A DNA stretch of 64,000 nucleotides from Thiomonas sp. FB-Cd. GTDB taxonomy: Bacteria; Pseudomonadota; Gammaproteobacteria; Burkholderiales; Burkholderiaceae_C. This document shows, one piece after another, positions 36,918-45,926 of this stretch. The notes below the pieces were generated by a model, which was not told the origin of the DNA, ran no database searches, and worked only from the letters and a program-made list of their open reading frames with translations. How positions within the stretch are numbered: position 1 is the first letter of the stretch; every line of letters begins with the position of its first letter. The DNA lies in assembly GCF_000733775.1 (NCBI RefSeq), contig NZ_JPOE01000005.1, positions 1,426,001-1,490,000 on the forward strand, read 5' to 3'. Made by a program: the position numbers and the translations under genes.

Positions 36918-37211
36918 ATGTTTCAAAATACCGAAGAAAATCAGTCAAAACCTCACGATCCACTCCACATGCGGCGTCGCCTTGATATCATGGAAGTCGC
37001 GAAGCTTCTGGGATATAAAAGTAGAACGACGGTACGCAACCGGATGAATGAAAATCACCCTAGTTATGATCCAGAGTTTCCAAAGCCTGATTATTTCGAT
37101 TTCGGCACAAATTTCTGGGAACTGGGGGGTATCTTGGCGTACTTGGACTTGAAGCGCGGTCGCTCGGGTCCAAGCCGCCAGGTTCCTCGCCGTTCAACTG
37201 GGGATCATTAG
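36918..37211 (+). CDS. AlpA-like/excisionase-type helix-turn-helix protein
   Basis: 97 residues from the ATG at 36918. MEVAKLLGYKSRTTVRNRMN is a MerR/AlpA-type HTH and is followed by HPSYDPEFPKPDYF, like the wing region in which AlpA proteins read the target (FPKPIR/K-type). AlpA of CP4-57 turns on integrase expression and excision; a similar switch is likely here. An upstream extension of the frame to 36654 is not protein-like. Confidence 0.75.
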   Translation: MFQNTEENQSKPHDPLHMRRRLDIMEVAKLLGYKSRTTVRNRMNENHPSYDPEFPKPDYFDFGTNFWELGGILAYLDLKRGRSGPSRQVPRRSTGDH

Positions 37212-37543
37212 TCGTCGATATAAAATTGACGATGGCGATGACTCGGTCTTCGTGAGAAAAGAAGCAAATTTCCTGCTGGAGACTTGTAAACTTTCGAATC
37301 AGAAAAGGTGAAGATTGTTGAATGCGCACTTCAGGGCGCATTCCTTTTCGACCTGTGCAGTTATCGTACGCGCTTTTTCTGTTTCAAATGAAAAGACCTG
37401 GAAAATCGCTTGTTTGGTTGCGTGTTCTGGCATTTCGGACGGTGCAAACGCCATTTAAGTTTCCATCGCGCGCCACCTTCGACCGAGCGGAGTCATGTGA
37501 GAATGCGCTAAATTTTAGTCAAAAAATTAACAAAGGTATTATA
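37212..37543. other. gap, no gene seen
   Basis: 332 nt between the AlpA-like gene and the next gene. The segment GATTGTTGAATGCGCACTTCAGGGCGCATTCC holds a hairpin GAATGCGC / GCGCATTC (about 37319-37346) that could end the AlpA transcript; it is followed by TTTTCG. The last 60 nt are AT-rich and carry an ATTATA just before the next start. Confidence 0.45.
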
Positions 37544-37936
37544 ATGTCCTACAATTTTAAATATCAATTCCGCAATTGGATTGAGTATCGAAAGTTGGCG
37601 AATCTCGTGGAGGTTGATTTTCATCCGCAAGAAGGGGGAAATGGGTTGCCCTATTGGGAGCGTATGGAAGAAGCTAGCAGTCGGACAATTTCGGCATTAC
37701 GAGAGGCTCAGAAAGCAGGAAAACAGTATGTGCTTTTCACACACGGCTCGTCGACATCGCACAGGGGCAAAACGACGTGCAGATCGCAAGTCCGCTCTGT
37801 GATGCGAAGCAAGGAGGCGACGGCGCTCATCATGAGAGGCGCTTGCATTCAGCAAGACAGTGTCTTCCTTGCCGCAATCAGGCCATTAGACAATTCTGAG
37901 CAGGAATTGACAGAAACTTCCGATGCTTCTTTCTAA
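37544..37936 (+). CDS. island protein of unknown function (HGSSTS-RGKTT motif)
   Basis: 130 residues from the ATG at 37544. Not recognised as a named family. The core YVLFTHGSSTSHRGKTTCRSQVRSVMRSKEAT is rich in Ser, Thr, Arg and Lys and looks like a functional loop, and GACIQQDSVFLAAIRP ends the fold. No membrane segment. The protein starts with aromatic-rich NFKYQFRNWIEYRKLANLV. It sits between the AlpA-like regulator and the cargo region and may belong to the regulatory core. Confidence 0.6.
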   Translation: MSYNFKYQFRNWIEYRKLANLVEVDFHPQEGGNGLPYWERMEEASSRTISALREAQKAGKQYVLFTHGSSTSHRGKTTCRSQVRSVMRSKEATALIMRGACIQQDSVFLAAIRPLDNSEQELTETSDASF

Positions 37937-38293
37937 CCGCGTTTTGGTGCCGACGCCATATTGGGGCGGCTCAGGGTAATGTGCCGACTGGGCCATGAAC
38001 CGCCACGATCGGTTGGAGTGCAGGGCGTCTCTTACCAGGTTGGCGCTGCAAGCGGCTCAGTACAAGGTCAAAATGGCAGCTCACGCCGGGCTCGGCGCCA
38101 GCAGTGCAGCGGCACATCGAGCAGATCGGAATGCCACCAAACGGCAATCTGAGTCTGCTGCGAGGTGTGTATGGAGTTGCGCACTAAAGGGCGGGATCTG
38201 CCAAGTCGTATCCAACCAAGTATTCCAGGCAGCTCTTTGTTCTTTTGAGCAACTCGGTGTTGATTCAGACGGCTTCCAGCTTAAACGTTGTCC
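37937..38293. other. gap, no gene seen
   Basis: 357 nt after the HGSSTS gene and before the end of the amber-split membrane gene. Only short frames with no plausible protein. Confidence 0.4.
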
Positions 38294-38989
38294 CTAGAAG
38301 ACCCAATTGAGGAAATGCGCAAACTCACTAGGAGTAGTGCTCAGCACGACGCCGAGGGCGAGCCAGATGACTCCCGCTGCATCAATATGAATTCCTAAGA
38401 CGCCAAGGGCTGTTAGCAGGCGCCGTAGCTCCGCCTCCTCGTGAATTCTTGCTTCGCGATCTTTCGCCACCGAAGCTTGTAGCTTTCCGTGCTCTGCCTT
38501 GAGAGTGTGGGTGGTCTGGTCCAGCTGGATCCGGAGCTCTTCAACATTGCCAATGAGGGCGACCACGCGTTCCTCGAGCGTTTTGTCTTGCTAGCCACGC
38601 CACTGAAACGCAGTCCCGTTAGCCTCGATCCCCATAGTTGCGGAGCCAGTCGCAAAGTTGATCTTTTCGGAGGCACCCCACTTCGGAAAATCGACGATTG
38701 AAGTATGGATCATCTCCCGAAAGCGCGGCAAATTGAAGATGACGCCCTTTTCTTCCAGATTTTTTGCTACGGTCCAGATTCCAAGCAACTGCAGAACCAA
38801 CCCGGCATAGCGGATTTTGTCGGACTCTTGACCTAGAAGAAAAGGCCCAAGGAGTGCTAGCCCCAGAACTGGCGCCATCGTCAGCCAAACAGATCTAGCA
38901 AGGCGATCAGACTGGCACCAACGGGCAATCTTCTTGAGGTAGTCCCCAAGTCGCCTTCCGAAGTCAAAAATTGCTGTGGCCATCGCCAT
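38294..38989 (-). pseudogene. membrane protein gene interrupted by an in-frame amber stop
   Basis: One continuous minus-strand frame of 232 codons with a single TAG at 38591-38593 (after codon 132). Before it: two hydrophobic helices (LTMAPVLGLALLGPFLLG, then YAGLVLQLLGIWTVAKNLEE). After it: a coiled-coil-like stretch (VEELRIQLDQTTHTLKAEHG) and a C-terminal helix (AAGVIWLALGVVLSTTPS). The ATG at 38989 has a good AAGGA site. Both halves keep coding character, so the stop is recent, or is read through. Unknown family. Confidence 0.65.
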
Positions 38990-39138
38990 CTCATTTCCTT
39001 CAGTTTAGCCGCCGAGGCCACTGACTGCGATCCCAAATCCGTGGTGCAACGCGAAAAAAATAGTAATAGGAGGGAAGTGCAAAGGCGACGATCGCGAATG
39101 CTTTGAAATGTTCACAGCCACACCCCAAAGCTAGGGTG

Positions 39139-39909
39139 TCAATTCTGCGGTTGGCGCGGCGGCAAAACGCTCACGAATGTGTCGGAAGTCCGGAATCCGT
39201 CGAGCACGCTTTTGCCATCGAGGAGATCTCCGACGGCGTCTAGAAAATTGGCGGCTGTCTTGCAGGCCCAAGTCGCGCAGTCCGCACTCAGAATCAAGTG
39301 AGGGTAAGCACTGAGCCCCGGATCCCTGAACGGGGGGCGGCGAAAGCTCTTGGCTTGCAAGAGCGGGAGAAGGTTGGGTCGGCGTTCGCTCGTTTCCCCA
39401 CCCCAGGCTGATTTGAAATGGGTGATCTCATTGCGCAGATCAATTAACAGGCGGACGTCGTTTTCCAGCGGGAGCAGTTCGCCGGCCGTCAGCACTCCTG
39501 CTTCTGTGAGCACAGTGGTCCAGCCATTTAACGCTCCAGGTTTGCTGGATTTTCCTTTTTGACTTGCCTTCCGTGCATTTTCCTGGGCTTGTGTAGCCGT
39601 CACTTCCCAGGCGGAAACGTCTTCCCACTGGCGATTGGCCGTGAGCTTTGTCCACGATGCATACTCAATAACCTCCCACAGTTGGGCTTCAATTGCACCC
39701 GCTGATTGGGTGATGGCACCGACGACCAAGGCCATGTGCTTAATTTCTAGCTCTGGAGTCGGTCTATCCAGAGCTTCTATGCCCTGAGCCTCACGCGCGA
39801 ACAACACTGCCCCGGCAATGAACTGCACTGTGAGTTGTGCTCGAACGCTGGCAGTACTGCAGTCGTTTGCGTGACCTGACTCTGTTTGTGATGCTTCTTG
39901 CTCAGTCAT
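39139..39909 (-). CDS. hypothetical protein with HEPN-like Rx4H motif
   Basis: 256 residues, not a named family to me. The segment VRLLIDLRNEITHFKSAWGG (about residues 158-177) has the R-x4-H arrangement common in HEPN RNases and in Abi-type proteins. The N-terminal half is helical (IKHMALVVGAITQSAGAIEAQLWEVIEYAS). Lies 21 nt downstream of the Mrr-type nuclease gene on the same strand, suggesting a two-gene defence or cargo unit. The RNase role is an inference from one motif. Confidence 0.65.
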   Translation of the reverse strand: MTEQEASQTESGHANDCSTASVRAQLTVQFIAGAVLFAREAQGIEALDRPTPELEIKHMALVVGAITQSAGAIEAQLWEVIEYASWTKLTANRQWEDVSAWEVTATQAQENARKASQKGKSSKPGALNGWTTVLTEAGVLTAGELLPLENDVRLLIDLRNEITHFKSAWGGETSERRPNLLPLLQAKSFRRPPFRDPGLSAYPHLILSADCATWACKTAANFLDAVGDLLDGKSVLDGFRTSDTFVSVLPPRQPQN

Positions 39910-39930
39910 CCCCAGCCGTTCTCCATGAGC

Positions 39931-40776
39931 TCAGATATTCACGATCCCTTTGCATCCTGGGTATCGCTTACAACCCCAGAACGATGTGCCCGCATGCTCT
40001 CCCTTTCGTGCGGTGCGTAAGACCATGGACGAGCCGCAGCGGGGGCAACTTGGCGTTCCTGGTGCCTTCAAATCGGGAATCGTCACCGGCGCCAGTGCCG
40101 GGCTTTCTTTCATGGCGCGTCGGATCATCGCGTGCAGCTTTTTGCCATCCAGGAGCTTGATGTTTCGGCCTTGCGCAAACGCCATCGCCTCGGATGTGAA
40201 CGTGCCAGAGGTCACGACGAAACCACCAACAGCGCCCTTGGCAGCCATGACACCGTAGAGCTCACGGACAACGTCAACCCCGACCTTGAACGCCTTCCAT
40301 TGTTTGCACTGCACCAGGAACTTCTCACTGGCTCGCCGCAGGACAAGATCAATACCTCCGTCTGCACCGCCGCCACCCGTCTCGGTCACGCGGTAGCCAT
40401 CCAATTCGAAGGCCTTGCCGACAAGCCGTTCAAAGTCCTGCCAGGACATGTAGTCCAGTGCGTCAGCAGCACTGCTGGAAGCCACCTTCTGGAAGAGCTG
40501 CGTGCGATGCTTGCGTTGGAAGATTGAGATACCGGCAGCGACAAGGCAAAGAGCCGGCAAAAGGTACTGCCCGAAGATGGCCCAGGTCGAAAAGAACGCG
40601 TGTGTGATGACTTGTGCGGCTTGATCGGGACGCGTGGCAACAGGCGCCTTGGAAATCGCATACGTATGGAGCACGACGTAGCTCACCAGGGCGAAGACGA
40701 GACTGAGCCACCAAGGGAGCAGGGCGAGCAGGCTGACGAGGTCTTGAAAGGCACTGGACTTGCGGCGGCGGGACAT
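39931..40776 (-). CDS. membrane-anchored Mrr-type restriction endonuclease with zinc ribbon
   Basis: 281 residues. Two N-terminal transmembrane helices (LPWWLSLVFALVSYVVLH and LLPALCLVAAGISIF), then an Mrr_cat nuclease: WQDFERLVGKAFELDGYRV, GADGGIDLVL (Asp) and FLVQCKQW (Q-x-K). The C-terminus has a topoisomerase-type zinc finger: CPRCGSSM ... GCKRYPGCKG. This three-part protein is widespread in proteobacterial genomes; it may cut foreign or modified DNA near the membrane, not proven. Pairs with the Rx4H protein downstream. Confidence 0.88.
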   Translation of the reverse strand: MSRRRKSSAFQDLVSLLALLPWWLSLVFALVSYVVLHTYAISKAPVATRPDQAAQVITHAFFSTWAIFGQYLLPALCLVAAGISIFQRKHRTQLFQKVASSSAADALDYMSWQDFERLVGKAFELDGYRVTETGGGGADGGIDLVLRRASEKFLVQCKQWKAFKVGVDVVRELYGVMAAKGAVGGFVVTSGTFTSEAMAFAQGRNIKLLDGKKLHAMIRRAMKESPALAPVTIPDLKAPGTPSCPRCGSSMVLRTARKGEHAGTSFWGCKRYPGCKGIVNI

Positions 40777-40914
40777 GGTGGAAGTTGGGAAGTGGCGAGC
40801 GGGTTCAGTCTGTCACGGTGACGGGAGCTCCTTCACCTCTTGGTTTAAGGGTCGGCGGTAATTTTTGATGCCCGATACGACGGAAGTGAGGTTCCTTGTG
40901 ACGCGTCTTTGAAG

Positions 40915-41463
40915 CTAGGCCGAGTAGTGACCTATGCGAAGCCGAGCCCAACCTAGCCGCAACGGTCCCTTCGCATATACCAGGAGATTTGTTGCTGGGT
41001 ACAAGGGGCCGAGCAATAGCCCGCTCAGGCCCCACCAGGTGCCGAGTAGGGTGACGACTTCAAATTTGGGGAATTTGCGGGACATGCACGGGAAACACAG
41101 GTACTCGCATAGTTGGCGATCGCGCCGACCGAAAAAGTAGCTCACATTTGAGCGGAATAACACGAGTTGCGTTGGTCGAAATTTTCCGCATGCTGCACAG
41201 GCGTACTGTTTCAGTGGAGGTGTTTCACAGCACGTCTCAGTGCCTCGGGCCAGCAAGAATCCAATTCCGCCGAGCGTGATGGCAAAGAGCCATTCGATCA
41301 AAAGCAGTAGCGCGTCAATTCGCGACAACTGCGGCAAATCAAGAATGAACCCATAGGTACTCTCCAGCCGATTGCCGTAGCCGACCTTCAACGGCGGGAA
41401 TAGCAGCATCACGATCAACGCAGCGGCTGCTAGTTTCAAGATTCGACGCTGTAGATGGTTCAT
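40915..41463 (-). CDS. membrane protein with zinc-ribbon-like cysteines
   Basis: 182 residues from ATG 41463 (the frame opens 8 codons earlier). Hydrophobic segments near the N-terminus (LKLAAAALIVMLLFPPL), at about 55 (ALLLLIEWLFAITLGGIGFLLA) and near 150 (LLGTWWGLSGLLLGPLY). Between them four cysteines in CAACGKF and CEYLCFPC, a likely metal site on the cytoplasmic side. Family not recognised. Opposite orientation to the pRiA4b gene that follows, 127 nt away. Confidence 0.65.
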   Translation of the reverse strand: MNHLQRRILKLAAAALIVMLLFPPLKVGYGNRLESTYGFILDLPQLSRIDALLLLIEWLFAITLGGIGFLLARGTETCCETPPLKQYACAACGKFRPTQLVLFRSNVSYFFGRRDRQLCEYLCFPCMSRKFPKFEVVTLLGTWWGLSGLLLGPLYPATNLLVYAKGPLRLGWARLRIGHYSA

Positions 41464-41590
41464 GGTGCCGCTGCCGATCAAGATCACCGAAGCATCGTAA
41501 CGGAGAGCAGATTTCTACCGAGTGGTGATGGCCCACCATGGCGCGCACGATGAGCAAACGGCACAATGTGTCACCTTCCAGTCCTCAGAC

Positions 41591-42184
41591 ATGGCCACGA
41601 CTAAATCACCACCTCGACGAAAAACGATCAAGAACGTCTATCAATTGCATGTCCAACTGCTCTACGTAGAGCCGAGGGTCTGGCGGCGGCTGTGGGTCCC
41701 GGACAACCTGACCCTTACTGACCTGGACCAGGTCATTCAGACCGCCATGGGCTGGACTAACAGTCACCTGCACGAATTCGAGATCGACGGTCAGCGCTAT
41801 GGCATGAGCCTTGACGAGTACCCCATAGACAAGCCTGCCAAGCTCGATAAGGACTACCGGCTTTCGGAAGTCTTGAGTCAGCACGTCAAGACCTTTATCT
41901 ACACCTACGATTTTGGCGATGACTGGCGGCATGCTGTAACCGTCGAACAGACCCTCAAACCCGATCCCGCGCTCAATACCTGGCCACAGTGCCTTGAAGG
42001 AGAAAACGCCTGTCCGCCAGAGGACGTTGGTGGAGTGCCTGGCTACATGGAATTCCTGGAGGCTGTTGGTGATTCCACGCATGAGGAACACAAGGCCATG
42101 CGGAGATGGTTCGGTGGTTTGTTTGATCCAAAGGGTTTTGACATCAACGCGGTCAACATTGCGTTGCGAGACGTAGAGATCTGA
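41591..42184 (+). CDS. plasmid pRiA4b ORF-3 family protein
   Basis: 197 residues from ATG 41591. Family hallmarks: VYQLHVQLLYVEPRVWRRLWVPDNLTL at the start, MGWTNSHLHEFEIDGQRYG, FIYTYDFGDDWRHAVTVE and CPPEDVGGVPGY. This IS1096/TnpR-associated family occurs on plasmids and islands; its function is unknown. Moderately GC-rich. Independent transcription unit with no clear terminator seen. Confidence 0.88.
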   Translation: MATTKSPPRRKTIKNVYQLHVQLLYVEPRVWRRLWVPDNLTLTDLDQVIQTAMGWTNSHLHEFEIDGQRYGMSLDEYPIDKPAKLDKDYRLSEVLSQHVKTFIYTYDFGDDWRHAVTVEQTLKPDPALNTWPQCLEGENACPPEDVGGVPGYMEFLEAVGDSTHEEHKAMRRWFGGLFDPKGFDINAVNIALRDVEI

Positions 42185-42565
42185 GGATGTGGCCGGCAAG
42201 GCGGCTCACGCAGAGCTGGGCGCCAACACGGTAGGGCGTATGAATGGAATAGCGTGGGGCCTGACAGGTATTCAAGACATCAAAATCCAATCTCCGGATC
42301 GCCCATATGCCCCCATCAATGGGAGTGACGCGCAGTTGTGCGTATTCCAGACCAATCCCGCCACGGGTTCCAGTTCAAACCCATCACTGGCTCCAGCACA
42401 CGCGACGACGCCCGGGTGTTGCCTACAGGCCCGGAGAGCCGATCATTGACCACGGAGGGGCAGGTCCGCAGGACCCGCTGACCGGTACGCGGCCGGAGCG
42501 GGCACTCTCGCCGCAGTAGCGAGAGGCCGGTGTCGACCCACAGGAGTCAGTCGCCGTATTGATTC
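42185..42565. other. gap, no gene seen
   Basis: 381 nt between the pRiA4b ORF-3 gene and the MITE-like element. I see no plausible frame. The 185 nt from 42716 to 42900, on the other side of the element, are also empty. Confidence 0.4.
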
Positions 42566-42715
42566 TGTTGAAAAACTCGGTTCTCGCTGTACGTGGCCTC
42601 AACGGCATCAAGGGCGACCTCGCAAATCGATCCAGGAGCGGCGATCGGTGTCCCGGGAAGGGTTGGAGGACCCACTGAAAAGTGGCATCGGACCGCGACT
42701 GGGAGTTTTTCAACA
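42566..42715. mobile_element. MITE-like element, 150 bp
   Basis: Flanked by a perfect 13-bp inverted repeat TGTTGAAAAACTC (42566-42578) / GAGTTTTTCAACA (42703-42715), a terminus typical of several IS families. The interior has no coding frame. No target-site duplication is evident. It may be a nonautonomous miniature element or the residue of a deleted insertion sequence. Confidence 0.6.
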
Positions 42716-42900
42716 CAATAGTATTAGAAGCAGTCACTCGTAACTGCCGCCGCTTCTCGAAACTCACCTGGCGTTGCACGAGGCAGCCACCCTCAATCAA
42801 GACCGGATAGCGAGAATGCCAAACCGTTGAATCACGGTTTTGTCCATCTCAATTGCTTCAGTTCTCAAAAACGGTGGTTTTTGGTCGCTGCACTTGAGAT

Positions 42901-43830
42901 TTAAGGCTGCTGCGTTTTATATCTTTTTTTCACGCGATTAGATCGTATCAGGTAAGCAGTTACCGCGCCAATAGTTATAAACGAAATGAAAAGCGACATC
43001 AATATGTCGTCGGCCGCGACATTAAACAATTTAACATAGTTATCGTAAGAGCCAAAAACTAGCGTTGGCTCAACCGCAATAAAAATAACACCAACTGCGA
43101 AGTTAAACCAAATTATTATTATAGTATATTTTATAGCTTTACGCGTTTTTCCATAAATAAGAATTATTGCTGCAATGCAAGCAAGAATGCCGCCGAATGC
43201 AGCTCTTAAAAATAGCCAATTAAGGTGTTGTAAAAACTCCGGATCAAGATAATTAAGGGTTTGCTGGGGGAGCGATGATTGAATAACATCAATACGTGAT
43301 TGGACACCACCGACTGAAAACAATGCAAAAGGCAAAGACAAAAACAACAATATCACTATAAACAACAGCCAACCTCTAATTTTATCATCCGATATAGTGC
43401 GCTCTAGTTCATTGTTTAAAGGAGGCTCGAAGCTGCTGAGAAATTTGCGCGTTTCTCTTGTTCTGTTCGCGACTGACGGGGCATTATAAGGCGGTGATGC
43501 AAAAGAACTTTCGCTGCGTACTATCTCTGCCTGCCTGTTTGTGTCAGGTAGTTTGGAGAAATCGTTGAATTGCTTAATTTGATTTAATCGTTCTTTCGCT
43601 TTCTCGTGTCCGAGTTGCGCTGCCTTTTCATACCAAGCGGAGGCTGCTGTTAGGTCTCTATTTACGCCGAGTCCATATTCGTATAACATCGCTAAATTGA
43701 ATTGCGATGGAGTATGCCCGGAATCGGCTGCCTTTTGGAACCAATAGGCGGCTCGCTGGAAATCTTTCTGACCATCTTCGCCCTTGATGTAACTTGCACC
43801 AAGTCGAAACTGTTCATCGGCCGTTTCCAT
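42901..43830 (-). CDS. Sel1-repeat protein with DUF2569-like membrane domain
   Basis: 309 residues, strongly AT-rich. Residues 4-80 hold two Sel1 repeats (FQRAAYWFQKAADSGHTPSQFNLAMLYEYG, with AASAWYEKAAQLGHEKAKE); a linker follows, and from about 150 four hydrophobic helices beginning RGWLLFIVILLFLSLPFAL, which fits the DUF2569 membrane family. Sel1 repeats bind partner proteins. No signal peptide, so the repeats are cytoplasmic. Probably acquired from a low-GC donor; function unknown. Confidence 0.75.
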   Translation of the reverse strand: METADEQFRLGASYIKGEDGQKDFQRAAYWFQKAADSGHTPSQFNLAMLYEYGLGVNRDLTAASAWYEKAAQLGHEKAKERLNQIKQFNDFSKLPDTNRQAEIVRSESSFASPPYNAPSVANRTRETRKFLSSFEPPLNNELERTISDDKIRGWLLFIVILLFLSLPFALFSVGGVQSRIDVIQSSLPQQTLNYLDPEFLQHLNWLFLRAAFGGILACIAAIILIYGKTRKAIKYTIIIIWFNFAVGVIFIAVEPTLVFGSYDNYVKLFNVAADDILMSLFISFITIGAVTAYLIRSNRVKKRYKTQQP

Positions 43831-43989
43831 GTAATATGCCTTTCAATGAAAGCGAAAAATGGCAAGTGATCCGATACGCGCTGAACGGCGGCGGCATTCT
43901 CAGAACCCGCAAACTCAGCGGTCTTGTCGCGACGTTCTCGTTCACACCGGATTCTCAGAAAAGGTACTATGCGGAACGTAAAAGTCACC

Positions 43990-44018
43990 GGCGCTGCGCG
44001 GCATTATCGCGCAGCGCC
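43990..44018 (-). terminator. candidate terminator of the parA unit
   Basis: A perfect 11-bp stem GGCGCTGCGCG / CGCGCAGCGCC with a 7-nt loop, 15 nt past the end of the 132-residue gene. The T run on the minus strand is short (GGTGACTTTTACG), so termination is likely but not certain. Confidence 0.55.
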
Positions 44019-44033
44019 CTGTGGGCTGTAGTG

Positions 44034-44432
44034 TTAAACCTTACCACCTTGGATTGCCTGCGAACGAACACGAGCACCGACGGTGGCCTCGATGACTTTG
44101 TCACGGAGAGTTTCGACTTTGTCTTGCTTTGATATTGGGATATCGAGCTTGCGAGCGATTGGCTCAACAGATTTTCGTGTGGAGAAGTTCGCATCAAGAA
44201 ACTGCTGCGCCTCTTCTCGGTTCCGAAAAGCCGTAAGTCTTTCGATCACGTTTGCTAGATTGGCATCATGCGTTGGTGTACTCGACTCTTCCTTACTGCG
44301 CTTGCGGGTAAGGCGAATTTCGATGTTGAAGGATTCGTCTCCGAGCTTGGAAAAATCATCTTCACTTAATCGCTCAACGGCATCAACGAGCCGCTGCAAG
44401 GCGCGGGAGAATTGGAATTTTCGACTAATCAT
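44034..44432 (-). CDS. small helical partner of the ParA-like ATPase
   Basis: 132 residues, not recognised. Charged and helical: FSRALQRLVDAVERLSEDDFSKLGDESF at the start, then VIERLTAFRNREEAQQFLDANF and ARKLDIPISKQDKVETLRDKVIEAT, the last part resembling a SAP/Rho-N-like helix pair that can bind DNA (cf. family helices in LRDKVI...). It follows the ParA-like gene by 12 nt, so they form a two-gene unit. Could act as a ParB-like centromere binder or as a defence partner. Confidence 0.65.
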   Translation of the reverse strand: MISRKFQFSRALQRLVDAVERLSEDDFSKLGDESFNIEIRLTRKRSKEESSTPTHDANLANVIERLTAFRNREEAQQFLDANFSTRKSVEPIARKLDIPISKQDKVETLRDKVIEATVGARVRSQAIQGGKV

Positions 44433-44444
44433 ATTTTCCGTTCC

Positions 44445-45371
44445 TCACAGCACAGATTCGAATTCATCAACAAATTTCTCGATCTCGTTGACTACGTCGG
44501 AGTGAGTGCCGTTCGAGTACTGATTCAAAACTACCGGCATTAGATTTTGCGGCGCATCAGCAAATATTGTCTTATTCTCGCGGAAATAGTTCTTGAACGT
44601 AGAAACGCCAAGTCGCTTTGTTTGAGAGATGAACTGTCGCTGGGCGGAAATTGGCTGACCGCTCGTAATCTGAATCATCGTAAAGATGACACCCAGAATT
44701 TTCGGCGCGATGGTTTCTGTTTCCTTATCCAGCTCGGCGTACTCGTTGAATTCCTTGACGAGTTCATTGACGCTTCGATGCAAGTAATCTATCCCAAGCG
44801 TCGATAGATAGTCTGGCTTCGCGGGAATGAGTATCTTCTCACTCGCAACGATTGCATTTTTTGTCACGATGTTGAAGTTCGGGGGGCAGTCCATCAGAAC
44901 AATGTCGTAGTCCGTGCTATCAGCAAGTGATGCAATAGCCTGCCTAAGTTTTCCGTGAACCTTGATGTAGTTGCGCTTTGCCTGTTGAAGATTGACCCCG
45001 CTAAGAAGTGTGGCCAATTCGAGGTCTACGTTTATAAGCCCGAGATGGGAGCAGATAAGATCAATACGTCCGCCGTTGTTACGTGATTTCAAGAAGCGAT
45101 TGACGCTTGATGGCGCAATGACGAAGTCGGTAAGAGGGGGCGGCTCCGTTCCTTGACTGATCGCATCAAACCAAGACTTGATGGTTCGTGATGCCTTGTA
45201 ATCGGTATCCCATTTATCTGGAGTAACGAACGAAAACGTCAGACTTGCTTGAGCATCTGTATCGATCAATAGGACCTTCTTCCCGCGATAGGCTAGCTCG
45301 CCAGCAAGGTTCGCGGTAACCGTGGTCTTACCGACGCCACCCTTGTAATTAATGACGGCGACAATTTCCAT
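44445..45371 (-). CDS. ParA/MinD-family ATPase
   Basis: 308 residues. Deviant Walker A INYKGGVGKTTVTANLAGELA at the N-terminus, switch region LLIDTDAQASLT, and Walker B DIVLMDCPPNF. The C-terminal half is variable. Such ATPases segregate plasmids and islands or position complexes in the cell. Two genes with the 132-residue partner and no classical ParB; 555 nt away from the integrase. May stabilise the island while it is excised. Confidence 0.88.
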   Translation of the reverse strand: MEIVAVINYKGGVGKTTVTANLAGELAYRGKKVLLIDTDAQASLTFSFVTPDKWDTDYKASRTIKSWFDAISQGTEPPPLTDFVIAPSSVNRFLKSRNNGGRIDLICSHLGLINVDLELATLLSGVNLQQAKRNYIKVHGKLRQAIASLADSTDYDIVLMDCPPNFNIVTKNAIVASEKILIPAKPDYLSTLGIDYLHRSVNELVKEFNEYAELDKETETIAPKILGVIFTMIQITSGQPISAQRQFISQTKRLGVSTFKNYFRENKTIFADAPQNLMPVVLNQYSNGTHSDVVNEIEKFVDEFESVL

Positions 45372-45926
45372 GAGTGCTCCTTAAAAGGTCTAACGTAATG
45401 CATCCAGCAAAGTCTGCGGGATAGGCGGGGACGTGATGGATATTCTTGGCATTTCATGCTTCGCAAAGTGGCTTGCAGTTTTGGGTTCAAACTGAATAAC
45501 TGCATGAAAGCCGCCGGTATAAAAACGCCGTCAAACCCCGCACACTTGTTGTTCTTGACGCGCGCCGCACAACTGAGCTCAAAATTGGACACTTTGCGCC
45601 ATTCTGTCTCATCACCTGAATTCAGTGCCTCGTCGAGCGGTTGATAGGTTGATCCTAACTGCGATTCTGCTCCACATCCATGGCGTACCTTCCGGCCGCA
45701 ACGACAGATCTGGAGCGATTTCGCCAATGACAGCTCCTGGCCGACTCCGGCCTTTCGATCAAATCGTGCTGAACGACCGCTCCGGCCAACGACCCGTTTT
45801 CCAGGGCGCAGATCAGCCCCATCTCCAGCGCGCCGCGCAGGGCGATCGGCATGCCGGCGCCGGTGGCGGCTTTGGATCGGAATCGCTGGCGGGTTTGAAA
45901 TGGAACCCTTGAAAGGTTTGATCAGA
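45372..45926. other. gap between the ParA unit and the integrase
   Basis: 555 nt. A minus-strand frame (45976-45293) is open through it but overlaps both neighbours. Part of it (about 45430-45600) reads like protein, for example KCAGFDGVFIPAAFMQLFSL, but I cannot match it to a family. Treated as a remnant or noncoding. Confidence 0.4.
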
